NCBI GenBank assembly: GCA_020632995.1
Contig: JACKEN010000001.1
Location: 2,016,001 to 2,080,000, forward strand
Source of the DNA: Deltaproteobacteria bacterium
GTDB taxonomy: Bacteria; Myxococcota; Kuafuiibacteriia; Kuafuiibacteriales; Kuafuiibacteriaceae
DNA length: 64,000 nt
Direction: 5' to 3'
In this document: positions 16,603 through 26,339 of the stretch, in pieces
How positions within the stretch are numbered: position 1 is the stretch's first letter
Layout of the letters: each line of letters begins with the position of its first letter
Made by a program: the position numbers and the translations under genes
The notes under the pieces: model-generated
What the model was told of the DNA's origin: nothing
Databases searched by the model: none
The model's input: the letters and a program-made list of their open reading frames with translations, nothing else

Positions 16603-18612
16603 ATGACAAGCGCACCCCCGACCCTCCAACTGTGCGCCGCGGCCGCCCTGGCCTCGGCGCTCCTGACCCCAGGGCTCGCGCAGGCCCAGTTCTGCCAGAC
16701 GCTCCCGAACTCCCTCGTGGGCGGCGTGAACCTCAACCATCACGAGGTCCTCGCGGCATTCGCCACCGCGCGCAGCACGATCAACGTGCGTGAGTTCCCC
16801 CTCCGCCCCACCGACGACACCATCCGGCTCAGCACCACTGCCAACCTCACGGGGGGCACCGTCACGCTGTTCAAGGGGCCGGCCAGCGGCGGCGCGGTCG
16901 AGGTGAGCCTGGAGCGGCGGGTCTTCGTGGACGGCGTGGAGATCTGCGCCTCGAGCAGCGTCATGCGCCTGGTCCGAGTGGCCGAGGAGGCCCCCTTCAT
17001 CGTCGGCCTCTACGATGACGTGGTGCCGATCGGCACCGTGGGGTTCCCGCTCTGCACCGCGACCATCCCCACCGGGTCCAGCACGTTGCGGGTCGAGGTG
17101 GCCGGGCGCTCCGACATCGACATCTTCGGCCTCGACATCCAGGCGGACGCGAGCCTGCGGGGCAACCTGACCAACGTCACCCTCACCCGCTGCTCACCCA
17201 TCGTCGACGCGGACGGCGACGGGGTCACCAACGTCACCGACTGCAACGATCTGGACGCGTCGACGTTCCCGGGCGCGCCGGAGCTGTGCGACGGCCGGGA
17301 CAACGACTGTGACGCCAGCATCGACGAGGGCTTCTTCACCGACGCGGACGGCGACGGCTTCGGCGTCCCCGGGACGCCCAACTGCGCGATGGCGGTGAGC
17401 ACGTCCGGCGACTGCGACGACACCCTGGCCGCCGTGAACCCCGCGGCCACCGAGGTGTGCGGTGATGGGCGCGACAACGACTGCGACGGCGCCACCGACG
17501 ACTTCGGCCCCGATCCCCTCTGGTACCGCGACGCCGACGGGGACGGCTTCGGCGACGCCGCCACCACCTCCCGGGCGTGCGCCCAGCCCGCCGGCTTCGT
17601 GGCCAACGCGGCGGACTGCGACGACGGTGACGCCACCCTCGGTGACTGCAACACGCGGCCCGGAGACGCCGAGTACGCGGACGACGACACCCCCGTCACC
17701 CTCCACTGGGGCGGGGGCGTCAGCAGCCCCGGCGACACCGACGTCTCCACGATCACCTGCGCCTTCGACGATCCCGCCGGCGTGTCCCTCTCCTTGACCC
17801 CCGCCTGCTACGACGTGGACACCACCGCGAGCGTCACGCCGCCGGTGGAGCTCTGCATCAGCTACACGTTGGCGGAGTTGATGGGCCTGAACCCCGCTGT
17901 GCTGTGCGTCCTCCACTGCAACAACGCCCCCGGCGAGGTGTGTCGCCCCCCCGCCGACTGCCTGAGCACCACCTCCCACGTGTTCGCGACAGCCACCACC
18001 GACGGCCTCATCTGCGCCCTGGCCGACTCGGTCTTCCCGGTGAGCCCCCTGGCCCTGACCCTCGCGTCCGCCAACCTGAACGGCGTGTTCCTCCTCGCGA
18101 AGGACGAGTCCGATTCCGACCTCGACGGGATCGGCAGCGCGGACAACTGCCCCGACACCTTCAACCCCTCTCAGGTCGACGCGGACGCCGACGGGTTCGG
18201 CGACGCCTGTGACAACTGCCCCGGGACCGCCAACCCCGGTCAGGAAGACGCGGACGGCGACGGCACCGGCGACGCCTGCCAGGCGGCAGGCAACACCTGT
18301 TGTCAGGCCCAGAGCAGCCCCACCTGCTCCGACGGCGGCATCACCCAGTGCGTCTGCGCGACGGATCCGTACTGCTGCAACACCGCCTGGGACAGCGTCT
18401 GCGTCGGCGAGGTCACCAGCCTGCAGTGCGGCGTGTGCGCGCCTCCGCCCCCACCCACCGGGAGCTGCTGCCAGGCCCAGAGCAGCCCGTCTTGCGCGGA
18501 CCAGAGCGTGGCCGCGTGCGTGTGCGCGGTGGACTCCTACTGCTGCAGCACCGCCTGGGACGGGATCTGCGTCGGCGAGGTCACCAGCCTGAAGTGCGGC
18601 TTCTGCCAATAG
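16603..18612 (+). CDS. secreted MopE/thrombospondin-type-3 repeat protein
   Basis: Exported structural or adhesion-type protein of 669 residues. It has a signal peptide ending AQAQFC, a beta-rich N-terminal domain, and two to three MopE-type metal-binding units (LCDGRDNDCDASIDEGF, VCGDGRDNDCDGATDDFG) between calcium-loop runs of the DADGDGF type. A central globular part follows, then thrombospondin type 3 repeats (SDLDGIGSADNCPDTFNPSQ, DADADGFGDACDNCPGTANP), and a C-terminal pair of near-identical Cys-rich units (CCQAQSSP...C.TAWDSVCVGEVTSLQCG and its copy). These repeats bind calcium and are common in large myxobacterial surface proteins; no enzymatic domain is visible. It follows the protease by 72 bases in the same direction. 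Confidence 0.88.
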   Translation: MTSAPPTLQLCAAAALASALLTPGLAQAQFCQTLPNSLVGGVNLNHHEVLAAFATARSTINVREFPLRPTDDTIRLSTTANLTGGTVTLFKGPASGGAVEVSLERRVFVDGVEICASSSVMRLVRVAEEAPFIVGLYDDVVPIGTVGFPLCTATIPTGSSTLRVEVAGRSDIDIFGLDIQADASLRGNLTNVTLTRCSPIVDADGDGVTNVTDCNDLDASTFPGAPELCDGRDNDCDASIDEGFFTDADGDGFGVPGTPNCAMAVSTSGDCDDTLAAVNPAATEVCGDGRDNDCDGATDDFGPDPLWYRDADGDGFGDAATTSRACAQPAGFVANAADCDDGDATLGDCNTRPGDAEYADDDTPVTLHWGGGVSSPGDTDVSTITCAFDDPAGVSLSLTPACYDVDTTASVTPPVELCISYTLAELMGLNPAVLCVLHCNNAPGEVCRPPADCLSTTSHVFATATTDGLICALADSVFPVSPLALTLASANLNGVFLLAKDESDSDLDGIGSADNCPDTFNPSQVDADADGFGDACDNCPGTANPGQEDADGDGTGDACQAAGNTCCQAQSSPTCSDGGITQCVCATDPYCCNTAWDSVCVGEVTSLQCGVCAPPPPPTGSCCQAQSSPSCADQSVAACVCAVDSYCCSTAWDGICVGEVTSLKCGFCQ

Positions 18613-18634
18613 GGCCTGCTACCCTGCGTCCTCG

Positions 18635-19168
18635 GTGGCGCCCTCCTCTTCGACCCTCCTCGCGATCGGCCTCGTGATCGTCCTGACCACGCTGATCCTC
18701 GGCCGCCTCCTCCGCGCCCGTCGCCTGCGGCGTCGCTTCGCCCGAGCCTCTGCGGCCGAGCGCGACGCGGTCGTGCTGGCCCGGCGCGCCGGGTACCGGG
18801 TGCTGGACACCCAGGTGCAGGGCAAGGCGCGGCTCTGGGTGGACGGCCGCCGCCACGACGCGGACGTCCGCGCCGATCTCCTCCTTGCGCGGTTCGGGCG
18901 CCGCTTCATCGGGGAGGTCAAGACCGGCGCCCGGGCCCCCGATCCCACGGATCGCGCCACCCGTCGCCAGCTCCTGGAGTATCACCACGCCTTCGGAGCG
19001 GACGGGTTGCTCCTCTTCGACATGGAGGCGCGACGGATCCGCCGAGTGGACTTCGGCGCCCCGCGCGCGGGGGGTCGGTGGGCGTGGGGGCTGGCAGGCC
19101 TGGGGGCAGGCATGGCGCTGGCGCGAGGCCTCGAGCTGTTGGCCGGGCTGGCCCTGGGCGGCAGCTAG
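18635..19168 (+). CDS. membrane-anchored PD-(D/E)XK nuclease-like protein
   Basis: A 177-residue protein with an N-terminal membrane segment (about residues 8-24), a strongly basic stretch (ARRLRRRFARA), and a core that looks like the Holliday-junction-resolvase-like PD-(D/E)XK fold: VDGRRHDADVRADLLL, then RFIGEVKTG, giving the D...ExK pattern. A second hydrophobic segment rich in Gly/Ala ends the protein. A nuclease attached to the membrane is odd; similar predicted proteins are widespread and uncharacterised, so activity is not assured. The start is the GTG at 18635, 22 bases after the previous stop. Confidence 0.66.
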   Translation: MAPSSSTLLAIGLVIVLTTLILGRLLRARRLRRRFARASAAERDAVVLARRAGYRVLDTQVQGKARLWVDGRRHDADVRADLLLARFGRRFIGEVKTGARAPDPTDRATRRQLLEYHHAFGADGLLLFDMEARRIRRVDFGAPRAGGRWAWGLAGLGAGMALARGLELLAGLALGGS

Positions 19169-19227
19169 CGCCCCCGCGCTCCAAAATCCCTGTCACCCCA
19201 GGCGCGCATCGGCTAGGGTCCCGCGCC

Positions 19228-20508
<1,281 letters not shown>

Positions 20509-20532
20509 AGGTCTCGTGTAGCCTTCCGGCCC

Positions 20533-22038
20533 ATGCGCCGGTTGGTCCCTTCCGTCCTTCCCCTCCTCCTCGCTGCCGCCTGCGCGGGTGAGACCGTCGA
20601 CGACGCCGGGCTCCCCGCCGACACCGGCGCCGACGCGGGCATCACCACCGACACGGGCGTCGACAGCGGTACGCCCGCGGACTCCGGTGCCGACGCGGGG
20701 ATCGAGGACGCCGGCGACATGGACTCCGGCACCACGGACGGCGGCTTCACCCCGCCCGAGTACGGGCGCTGGGTGAAGTTCGAGCCCCCGGGCGCGGTGT
20801 GCTCGAACGGCAGCCAGTACAAGTTCTTCGTGAACTTCTCGCGCACCTCCGAGAACGTGGTCATCTTCATGGAGGGCGGCGGAGCGTGCTGGGACTACGC
20901 CAGCTGCACCGGCACCGGCATCCGCTCCGCCGCGAACCCGAACGGCATCCGCGACAACCACGCCTCGGCCCTCACCAACATGGGCGGCATCAACATCCCC
21001 GCCGACGCGGTGTACCCGCTCTTGAACGCCAGCCCCGACGTCAGCCCCATGGCCGACTGGAACAAGGTCTTCATCCCGTACTGCACCGGCGACGTGTACT
21101 CGGGCGATCGGGTGGTCACCTACTCCGACCCCGCGGGGGTGGAGCCGGACGTGGAGTTCCACCACGTGGGCCACCGCAACATCCTCCGCACGGTCGAGAT
21201 GCTGAACACGATGTTCACGTCGATCCCCAAGATGTTCCTGGGCGGCTGCAGCGCGGGTGGCGCGGGCGCGGTCATCAACTACCACACCTTCCGGAGCGGC
21301 CTGAACGTCGAGAAGGGCTACCTCCTCGACGACTCCGGGCCGATCTACCCCGACCAGGCCGAGGTCGCGTGGTCGCTGCCCCTCCACGAGCGGGTGCGCG
21401 CCTCGTGGAACGTCGACCCCCTCATCGAGGCCGCCCCGATGTCGCAGGACATCCTGCAGGACTTCGGGGCGCTCAACCGCGTCCTCGCCCAGACCTACCC
21501 CAACGACCGCCTGGCCCTCACCCAGTTCCGGCTCGACTACAACTACTCGCTCTACTCGTACGAGCGCTTCTACGAGGTGGACGGCGAGACCGGCGACATC
21601 GTCCCCTTCGGCGACGGCATGGGGCTCGGCGGCCTCGGCCTCGACGAGGCGGTGGCCGACGACCGGGCCGCGGTCTACCAGATGTGGTGGGACGACACGT
21701 CCCTCATGCGGTCCGAGTACGACACCTACCCGAACCTGGCCTACTTCATGCCCTTCTACCGGGACACCAACAGCAGCCACTGCCTCACCATCCCGGGCTT
21801 CGGCGAGTTCCCGCAAGATGAGTTGCTGAACCTCTTCATCAACGACTTCGCGACCCTCGCCTGGGCCGGCACCAACGTGGGCACCTCCACCGCCTCGATG
21901 AACATCCGGGGCTTCGTGGACCACCTGCTCGACGACGGCGCGCCGCTGATGAGCGCGTTCGAGGAGACCCCGGAGGGCCCCTACCAGAGCTGCACCCCGG
22001 ACTTCTACGACGCGGCGGCCTGCGCCGCCGCGAACTGA
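20533..22038 (+). CDS. pectinacetylesterase-family lipoprotein
   Basis: Predicted exported alpha/beta hydrolase of 501 residues in the pectinacetylesterase/Notum family. A lipobox-like LLLAAAC is followed by a 50-residue Asp/Thr/Ala/Gly-rich linker. The catalytic domain starts near WVKFEPPGAVCSNGSQYKFF and has the family's oxyanion segment FMEGGGACWD and nucleophile elbow FLGGCSAGGAGA. The C-terminal part holds the HCLTIPGF segment that likely carries the catalytic histidine. Bacterial members are called PAE because of homology to plant enzymes; the real substrate could be another acetylated or acylated polymer. It lies 24 bases after the FKBP gene and converges on a second hydrolase lipoprotein gene with a four-base gap. 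Confidence 0.88.
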   Translation: MRRLVPSVLPLLLAAACAGETVDDAGLPADTGADAGITTDTGVDSGTPADSGADAGIEDAGDMDSGTTDGGFTPPEYGRWVKFEPPGAVCSNGSQYKFFVNFSRTSENVVIFMEGGGACWDYASCTGTGIRSAANPNGIRDNHASALTNMGGINIPADAVYPLLNASPDVSPMADWNKVFIPYCTGDVYSGDRVVTYSDPAGVEPDVEFHHVGHRNILRTVEMLNTMFTSIPKMFLGGCSAGGAGAVINYHTFRSGLNVEKGYLLDDSGPIYPDQAEVAWSLPLHERVRASWNVDPLIEAAPMSQDILQDFGALNRVLAQTYPNDRLALTQFRLDYNYSLYSYERFYEVDGETGDIVPFGDGMGLGGLGLDEAVADDRAAVYQMWWDDTSLMRSEYDTYPNLAYFMPFYRDTNSSHCLTIPGFGEFPQDELLNLFINDFATLAWAGTNVGTSTASMNIRGFVDHLLDDGAPLMSAFEETPEGPYQSCTPDFYDAAACAAAN

Positions 22039-22042
22039 CGGG

Positions 22043-23065
22043 CTACTGCAGCAGCTGCACCCAGCGCGGGTAGTTCTCGGTGCAGAAGATCGGCCCACCG
22101 TGGGCGCCGCCGCTGCACGCGGCGGCCGCGTCGTCCTGCCGCGCGGGGTCCATCCCCATCACCTGCCAGACCGCGGCGTGGGCGGAGCAGATCGCGTCCC
22201 GCGCCACCGCGAGCCCGAAGTAGCGCGCCGCCGGATCGGTGGCCCAGGTGCCGTCGGAGTGGGTCCACGGCGCGGGCGCCCCAAGGGCGGCGTCGCAGGT
22301 CGAGGCCAGCTGGATCACCCGGTGCACCGGGTAGCGGGTGCCCAGGAAGGCCGCGTGCCCGCCCCCCTGGGAGTGGCCGGCCACCAGGAGCCGCGGCCAC
22401 GCGATGCGCTCGGCCGGGGTGGCGGCGCCGCTGTTGGCGAGGAAGCGCCCCCAGCCCCGCCCGGGCCGGCGCGCGGCGAGGAGCCGGAGCGCGGCGTCCA
22501 ACCGGAACAGGACGCCCTCGTCCTCCACGATGTCGGCGAGGCGGGCCGGCGTCCCGGGCGCCGCGGCGCCGGTGAGCACCGCGGCCCGGGCCGCGCCGTA
22601 ACACGCGCCGTCGTCGCCGCAGACCAGCCCGAGGACCGCGTCGCTGCGGTAGGCCAGCGCCAGTACGTGGAGGCCGCCGCTCGCCCCCGCGTCGTAGAAG
22701 TTGAGGGTGGGATCCGCGATCTGGCGGCCCGGGCTCGAGCCGCTGGCGTTGAGGTACACGAGGAGCTGGCCCCGGGCCGCCCCCGCGGGCTCGAGCGCGT
22801 ACTGCAGGCTGTCCGCGTTCTCGCCGTCGGGCCCGGAGCCCGCCTCCGCCGGGGTGAACACCACGCAGGTCGCCGGGGCGAGGAGCGCCCCCTCCCCCGA
22901 GGTCGGGCACGGGGTCATGGGCACGAGCGCCGCCCCGCCCAGGGCCGCGAGCTCCACCGCCTCGGCCGACGCCGACGCCGGGTCCCCCGCCAGCTCCGAG
23001 GGCTCGACGCCCCCGCACGCGAACAACAGCATCAGGGTGAGGGGGAGCAGCGGGCGGAGGTCCAC
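22043..23065 (-). CDS. alpha/beta-hydrolase lipoprotein
   Basis: Secreted lipoprotein of 340 residues with an alpha/beta hydrolase fold. The lipobox is LLFACG. The nucleophile elbow is GHSQGGGHAAF, with a long insertion before it and a conserved tail (GHGG-like AHGGPIFC) that likely carries the catalytic histidine. Several cysteines in the mature part (DAVLGLVCGDDGACYG, STCDAALG) suggest disulfides. It resembles the BPSS1187-type hydrolases; the substrate is unknown. The GTG at 23065 has a GAGGG site five bases upstream; a GTG at 23086 is the alternative. It meets the pectinacetylesterase-like gene tail to tail, and may be cotranscribed with the sigma/DsbA gene 39 bases upstream. Confidence 0.82.
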   Translation of the reverse strand: MDLRPLLPLTLMLLFACGGVEPSELAGDPASASAEAVELAALGGAALVPMTPCPTSGEGALLAPATCVVFTPAEAGSGPDGENADSLQYALEPAGAARGQLLVYLNASGSSPGRQIADPTLNFYDAGASGGLHVLALAYRSDAVLGLVCGDDGACYGAARAAVLTGAAAPGTPARLADIVEDEGVLFRLDAALRLLAARRPGRGWGRFLANSGAATPAERIAWPRLLVAGHSQGGGHAAFLGTRYPVHRVIQLASTCDAALGAPAPWTHSDGTWATDPAARYFGLAVARDAICSAHAAVWQVMGMDPARQDDAAAACSGGAHGGPIFCTENYPRWVQLLQ

Positions 23066-23104
23066 CTCACCCTCAACCCGGGGCACGGGGCGAGGTTGCG
23101 GTCG

Positions 23105-24859
23105 CTACCGCGCCCCCAAGAGCGCGTCGATCTTCGCCCGGAATACCTCGATGGGCTGGGCCCCGCTGATACGCTCGCCCCCCAGCACCGTGGTGGGCAT
23201 GCCCATCACCCCCATCGCGATGGCCTCCTTCGCCTCCAGCTCCACCTGCTCCTTGAAGGTGCGGCTCGCCATGTCCGCGTCGAAGCGGGCGAGGTCCAGC
23301 CCCGCCGCCTCCGCGTAGGTGCGGATCGCGTCGGGTTGGAGGTGGTCCTGGTCCGCGTGCATCGCGTCGTGCATCGGCCAGAAGCGCCCCTGGGCCCGCG
23401 CCGCGTACGCGGCCTCGGTGACCACCTTGTCCTCCTCCAACAGCGCGATCGGCCGCACCACCACCCGCAGCTGGGTCGGGTACTCGTCCATGAGCTGGTC
23501 GATGGTGCCGAGGTGGCGCCCGCAGAACACGCAGCGCAGGCCGGTGAACACCACCATCGTCACCTGCGCGGTGTCCGGCCCGCGGGCGGCGAAGGTGCTC
23601 AGGTCGAGGGCCTCGAACGCGTCCCGGTCCCACGGCGGTGGGCCCTTGGGCTCCGGCACCTTCAGCTCCAGCTCCGCCGCCTCTCCCGGGCGGGGCTTGA
23701 CCCCGAAGTCCCGGAGGCGCTGGGCCACGCAGCGCTCCACCTCGGTGGTGCGGGGCCCGAGGGCGTCGCCGTCCACCGCCCGGGCGCCCTCGATCCGGCC
23801 CTCGGCCGCCGAGAGGGCGAAGGTCACCGCCTTCACGTCGTCGCCGATCAGCCCCAGGCATGGCTCCAGCACCGCGCCCATCCGGCCCTCGGCCCAGTCC
23901 TGCTCCACCCCGCGCAGCTCCAGGCCGATGCCCGCGGACACCTCGTCCTCCTCGGTCGCCGGCTCCTCCGCCTCGTGAGCGGCGGCAGGGCGCGCCGGCG
24001 CGACCACGGGGCTCCGGGCCGCGGGCGGCGCCACCGCCGACACGCTCTGAGGCAGGCCCCGGGGGCCGCTCGGCAGGGCGACCGCCGCCTCGGCGCTCGG
24101 CGGCGCCTCACAGACCTCCGCCGCGCCCGACCCCGAGCTCCACCACAGCGCGGCGAGGGCCGCCGCCACCACGGTGGCGCCTCCGATCTTCATCCAGCTC
24201 ATCGCAGTCACTCCCGCGGTCACCCCGACCCCCGCCTTCGCGGCGCCGGGCGTGCCCGCCTCTATCGTGGCGATGATCCCCGCCACGAAGGCCTTGTCCG
24301 GTCGTCTCTGCGACAGGGAGCGCTCGACGATGTCCTCCACGCTGTCCTTCAGGTATCGACGGCCGCGGGAGAGCCGCTGGTGCACCGCGCCCTCGCTGAT
24401 GCCCATGGCCTCCGCAACCTCTCCTGCAGATCTGCCCTCCTGGTAGAAGAGCACCAGCGCCTCCCGGTACCGCCCCGGGATCCGCTCCAGCGCCCCCCAC
24501 ACCAGCTCCTGGGTCTCCCGCTCGAGGGCCGCCTCCAGCGGGGAGCCCTCGGCCACCTGCGCCTCGGCCGCCTCGAGCGGCACCTCACGGCCCCGGATCC
24601 GCAAAGCCTTCAGGCTCAGGTTGCGGGCGATCCCACACAACCACGCCCGCAGCCGGGACGGCTCCCGGAGCTTGCCCAGGTCGGACCACGCCACCAGGAA
24701 GGTCTCCTGGGCCAGGTCCTCGCTCACCGCCCAGTCCCCGGTGCGGGAGAAGCACACCGCCCGCACCAGGGCCTGGTGGCGCTCCACCAGCTGCTCGAAG
24801 GCGTCCAGGCGCCCACGGGCGCTGGCCGCCAGGAGGTCGACGTCGCTCGCTTGCCCCAT
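23105..24859 (-). CDS. ECF sigma factor fused to a membrane segment and a DsbA-like domain
   Basis: A 584-residue fusion. Residues about 20-85 are sigma region 2 (WAVSEDLAQETFLVAWSDLG, LRAWLCGIARNLSLK) and 120-175 are region 4 with a helix-turn-helix (SAGEVAEAMGISEGAVHQRL). Residues about 222-241 are one hydrophobic helix (MKIGGATVVAAALAALWW). Then comes an Ala/Pro/Glu linker, an AgmX-like beta domain (about 310-402, with VERCVAQRLRDFGV), and from about 425 a DsbA/thioredoxin-fold domain with the redox motif CVFC (443-446) and the cis-proline loop MGMPTTVLGG. The layout puts the sigma part inside and the thiol domain outside. Membrane tethering and redox control of transcription are inference. 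No separate anti-sigma gene is adjacent. No frameshift is seen between the parts. Confidence 0.9.
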   Translation of the reverse strand: MGQASDVDLLAASARGRLDAFEQLVERHQALVRAVCFSRTGDWAVSEDLAQETFLVAWSDLGKLREPSRLRAWLCGIARNLSLKALRIRGREVPLEAAEAQVAEGSPLEAALERETQELVWGALERIPGRYREALVLFYQEGRSAGEVAEAMGISEGAVHQRLSRGRRYLKDSVEDIVERSLSQRRPDKAFVAGIIATIEAGTPGAAKAGVGVTAGVTAMSWMKIGGATVVAAALAALWWSSGSGAAEVCEAPPSAEAAVALPSGPRGLPQSVSAVAPPAARSPVVAPARPAAAHEAEEPATEEDEVSAGIGLELRGVEQDWAEGRMGAVLEPCLGLIGDDVKAVTFALSAAEGRIEGARAVDGDALGPRTTEVERCVAQRLRDFGVKPRPGEAAELELKVPEPKGPPPWDRDAFEALDLSTFAARGPDTAQVTMVVFTGLRCVFCGRHLGTIDQLMDEYPTQLRVVVRPIALLEEDKVVTEAAYAARAQGRFWPMHDAMHADQDHLQPDAIRTYAEAAGLDLARFDADMASRTFKEQVELEAKEAIAMGVMGMPTTVLGGERISGAQPIEVFRAKIDALLGAR

Positions 24860-24914
24860 CGCGGACCCAAGTACCGGCAGGCCGGATCATCCTGACAGAG
24901 ACGCGCAGAAAAGT

Positions 24915-25060
24915 GTTCGTCCACGACCACGGCCACGACCACGGCCACGACCGGATGGCCGCTGCGCGGCCAGCTCTCGGCCCAGGATTGGGCATCCCAG
25001 CGCCCGATTCGATGAGCGGGTCCCCTAAGGGTCCGGCCGTGGCCGTGGTCGTGGTCGAAC
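24915..25060. repeat. large imperfect intergenic inverted repeat built on a 12-bp tandem unit
   Basis: The left arm (24915-24955) carries the unit CACGACCACGGC twice and part of a third copy. The right arm (25032-25060) is its reverse complement except for one missing 12-bp unit and a single mismatch near the end. The loop is about 76 bases. It sits between two minus-strand genes, downstream of the kinase gene and upstream of the sigma/DsbA gene, so it may end kinase transcription or hold regulatory sites. No T-run follows, so it is not a classical intrinsic terminator. Confidence 0.7.
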
Positions 25061-25072
25061 AATCTTCCGGCT

Positions 25073-26170
25073 TCAGCGCGGGGGCAGGCTCTCGGCCCAG
25101 GCCAGCCACTGCCCGAGGAGCCCGTCGAGCACCCCGAACCACACCGCGGCCCCCACCCCGGCCAGGAGCACCGCCGCGAACGCCCAGCGCCCCCAGCGGC
25201 GGGTCGGCCGGGCGGCCGCGGTGATGCCCGCCGCCTCCGCCGGACCCTCCAGCCACCGCGTGACCTCCTCCTGCGTCAACTTGCCCTGCGACTCGAGGAA
25301 GCGCACCAGCCGCTCGGCGTGGTGGGCGGCGACCCCCTCCTCGGCCAGGAAGACCTCCAGGGTCTGCCGCAGCTCGGCCGCGCTGGTGAAGCGCTTGTCC
25401 GGCTTCTTCTCCATGAGCCGCTGCACGATGGAGCGCAGGCGCCACGGGACGTGCTTGGCCACCTTGCCGAGGCGCGGGTAACGGCCGGACAGGATCAGGG
25501 CGAAGAGGTTCTCGCTGTTCGCGTGCTCGAAGGGCCGGCGCCCCGAGAGCATCAGGTACATCAGCGTCCCCAGGGCATACAGGTCGGAGCGGGCGTCGGC
25601 GTCGCCCCCCGCCAGCACCTCGGGGGCGACGTAGATCGGGGTGCCCACCACCATCCCGGTGCGGGTCATGGGGTCGAGGAGGTCCTGCTTCGCGATGCCG
25701 AAGTCCATCAGCTTCACGTCGCCCTGCCGGGACATCATCACGTTCGAGGCCTTCACGTCGCGGTGCACGATCCCCGTGAAGTGGGCGTGCTCGAGGGCCT
25801 CCGCCACCTTGAGGGCGATGATGCAGGCCACGTCCACCGGCAGGGCGCCCTGCCCCAGGAGCGCGGACAGGTCGAAGCCGTCCACGTACTCGAGGACCAT
25901 GAAGGTCTGCTTCTTGTGCTCGAACAGGTCGTGCACCTGGACGATGTTGTGGTGGGTGAGCCGGGCCAGGGCCTGGCCCTCCCGCAGGAAGCGCTGCTGG
26001 GCGGTGTCCTCGTCGTCCCCCTTGCCGGCCGCGAAGACGAACCGCTTGATGGCGACGTGCCGCAAGAGCAGGGGGTGGTCGGCCAGGAACACCTCACCCA
26101 TCCCGCCCTTCCCGAGCAGGCGGGTGACCACGTAGTCGCGGATCCGGTCGGGGAGCTTGGTGGCCGCCAT
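25073..26170 (-). CDS. Ser/Thr protein kinase, Hanks type, with C-terminal membrane segment
   Basis: Protein kinase of 365 residues. Kinase domain at about 10-275 with glycine loop LLGKGGMGEVFLADH, the lysine in VAIKRFVF, the catalytic loop HRDVKASNVM, DFGIAK and the APE segment VGTPIYVAPEVL, so it should be active. A short linker follows the kinase domain, then a hydrophobic helix (about 330-350) and a short Trp/Leu-rich tail, so the tail end lies outside the cytoplasm. There are no PASTA repeats. The ATG at 26170 precedes the kinase domain by a short lead; the open frame upstream is basic and not kinase-like. It diverges from another kinase gene 169 bases away. Confidence 0.92.
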   Translation of the reverse strand: MAATKLPDRIRDYVVTRLLGKGGMGEVFLADHPLLLRHVAIKRFVFAAGKGDDEDTAQQRFLREGQALARLTHHNIVQVHDLFEHKKQTFMVLEYVDGFDLSALLGQGALPVDVACIIALKVAEALEHAHFTGIVHRDVKASNVMMSRQGDVKLMDFGIAKQDLLDPMTRTGMVVGTPIYVAPEVLAGGDADARSDLYALGTLMYLMLSGRRPFEHANSENLFALILSGRYPRLGKVAKHVPWRLRSIVQRLMEKKPDKRFTSAAELRQTLEVFLAEEGVAAHHAERLVRFLESQGKLTQEEVTRWLEGPAEAAGITAAARPTRRWGRWAFAAVLLAGVGAAVWFGVLDGLLGQWLAWAESLPPR

Positions 26171-26339
26171 CGCGTCGCTGCCTCTGGGCCTCGGAGCCCG
26201 GCGCCCGAGGCTGCCAGAACTCGCCGTCCTCGGACAGGGCCTACAGAAGCGGATAATCCCCCACCTTCGCCGTCCGCGAATGCCTCGCAAGCCCACGTAA
26301 CCGGCCGAAGCCGACCGCCGTACCGCGGACGGGTCCGCG
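26171..26339. promoter_or_regulatory. divergent promoter region between two kinase genes
   Basis: A 169-base gap separates the start codons of two oppositely directed Ser/Thr kinase genes and must hold both promoters. Base composition is high in GC like the genes. No convincing -35/-10 pair or operator could be picked out by eye. Confidence 0.4.

Noticed and set aside
13438..16743. 1101-codon minus-strand frame over the metalloprotease gene
   Set aside because: Antisense to a gene with signal peptide, HEFGH and MYXO-CTERM tail; low-complexity product.
22100..24895. 931-codon plus-strand frame
   Set aside because: Antisense to the hydrolase and the sigma/DsbA genes; no coherent protein features.
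24913..25224. Open frame beginning with a His-Asp-Gly repeat (metal-binding-like)
   Set aside because: The repeat comes from the 12-bp unit of the intergenic inverted repeat and is mirrored on the other strand; no ribosome-binding site, and the rest overlaps the kinase gene.
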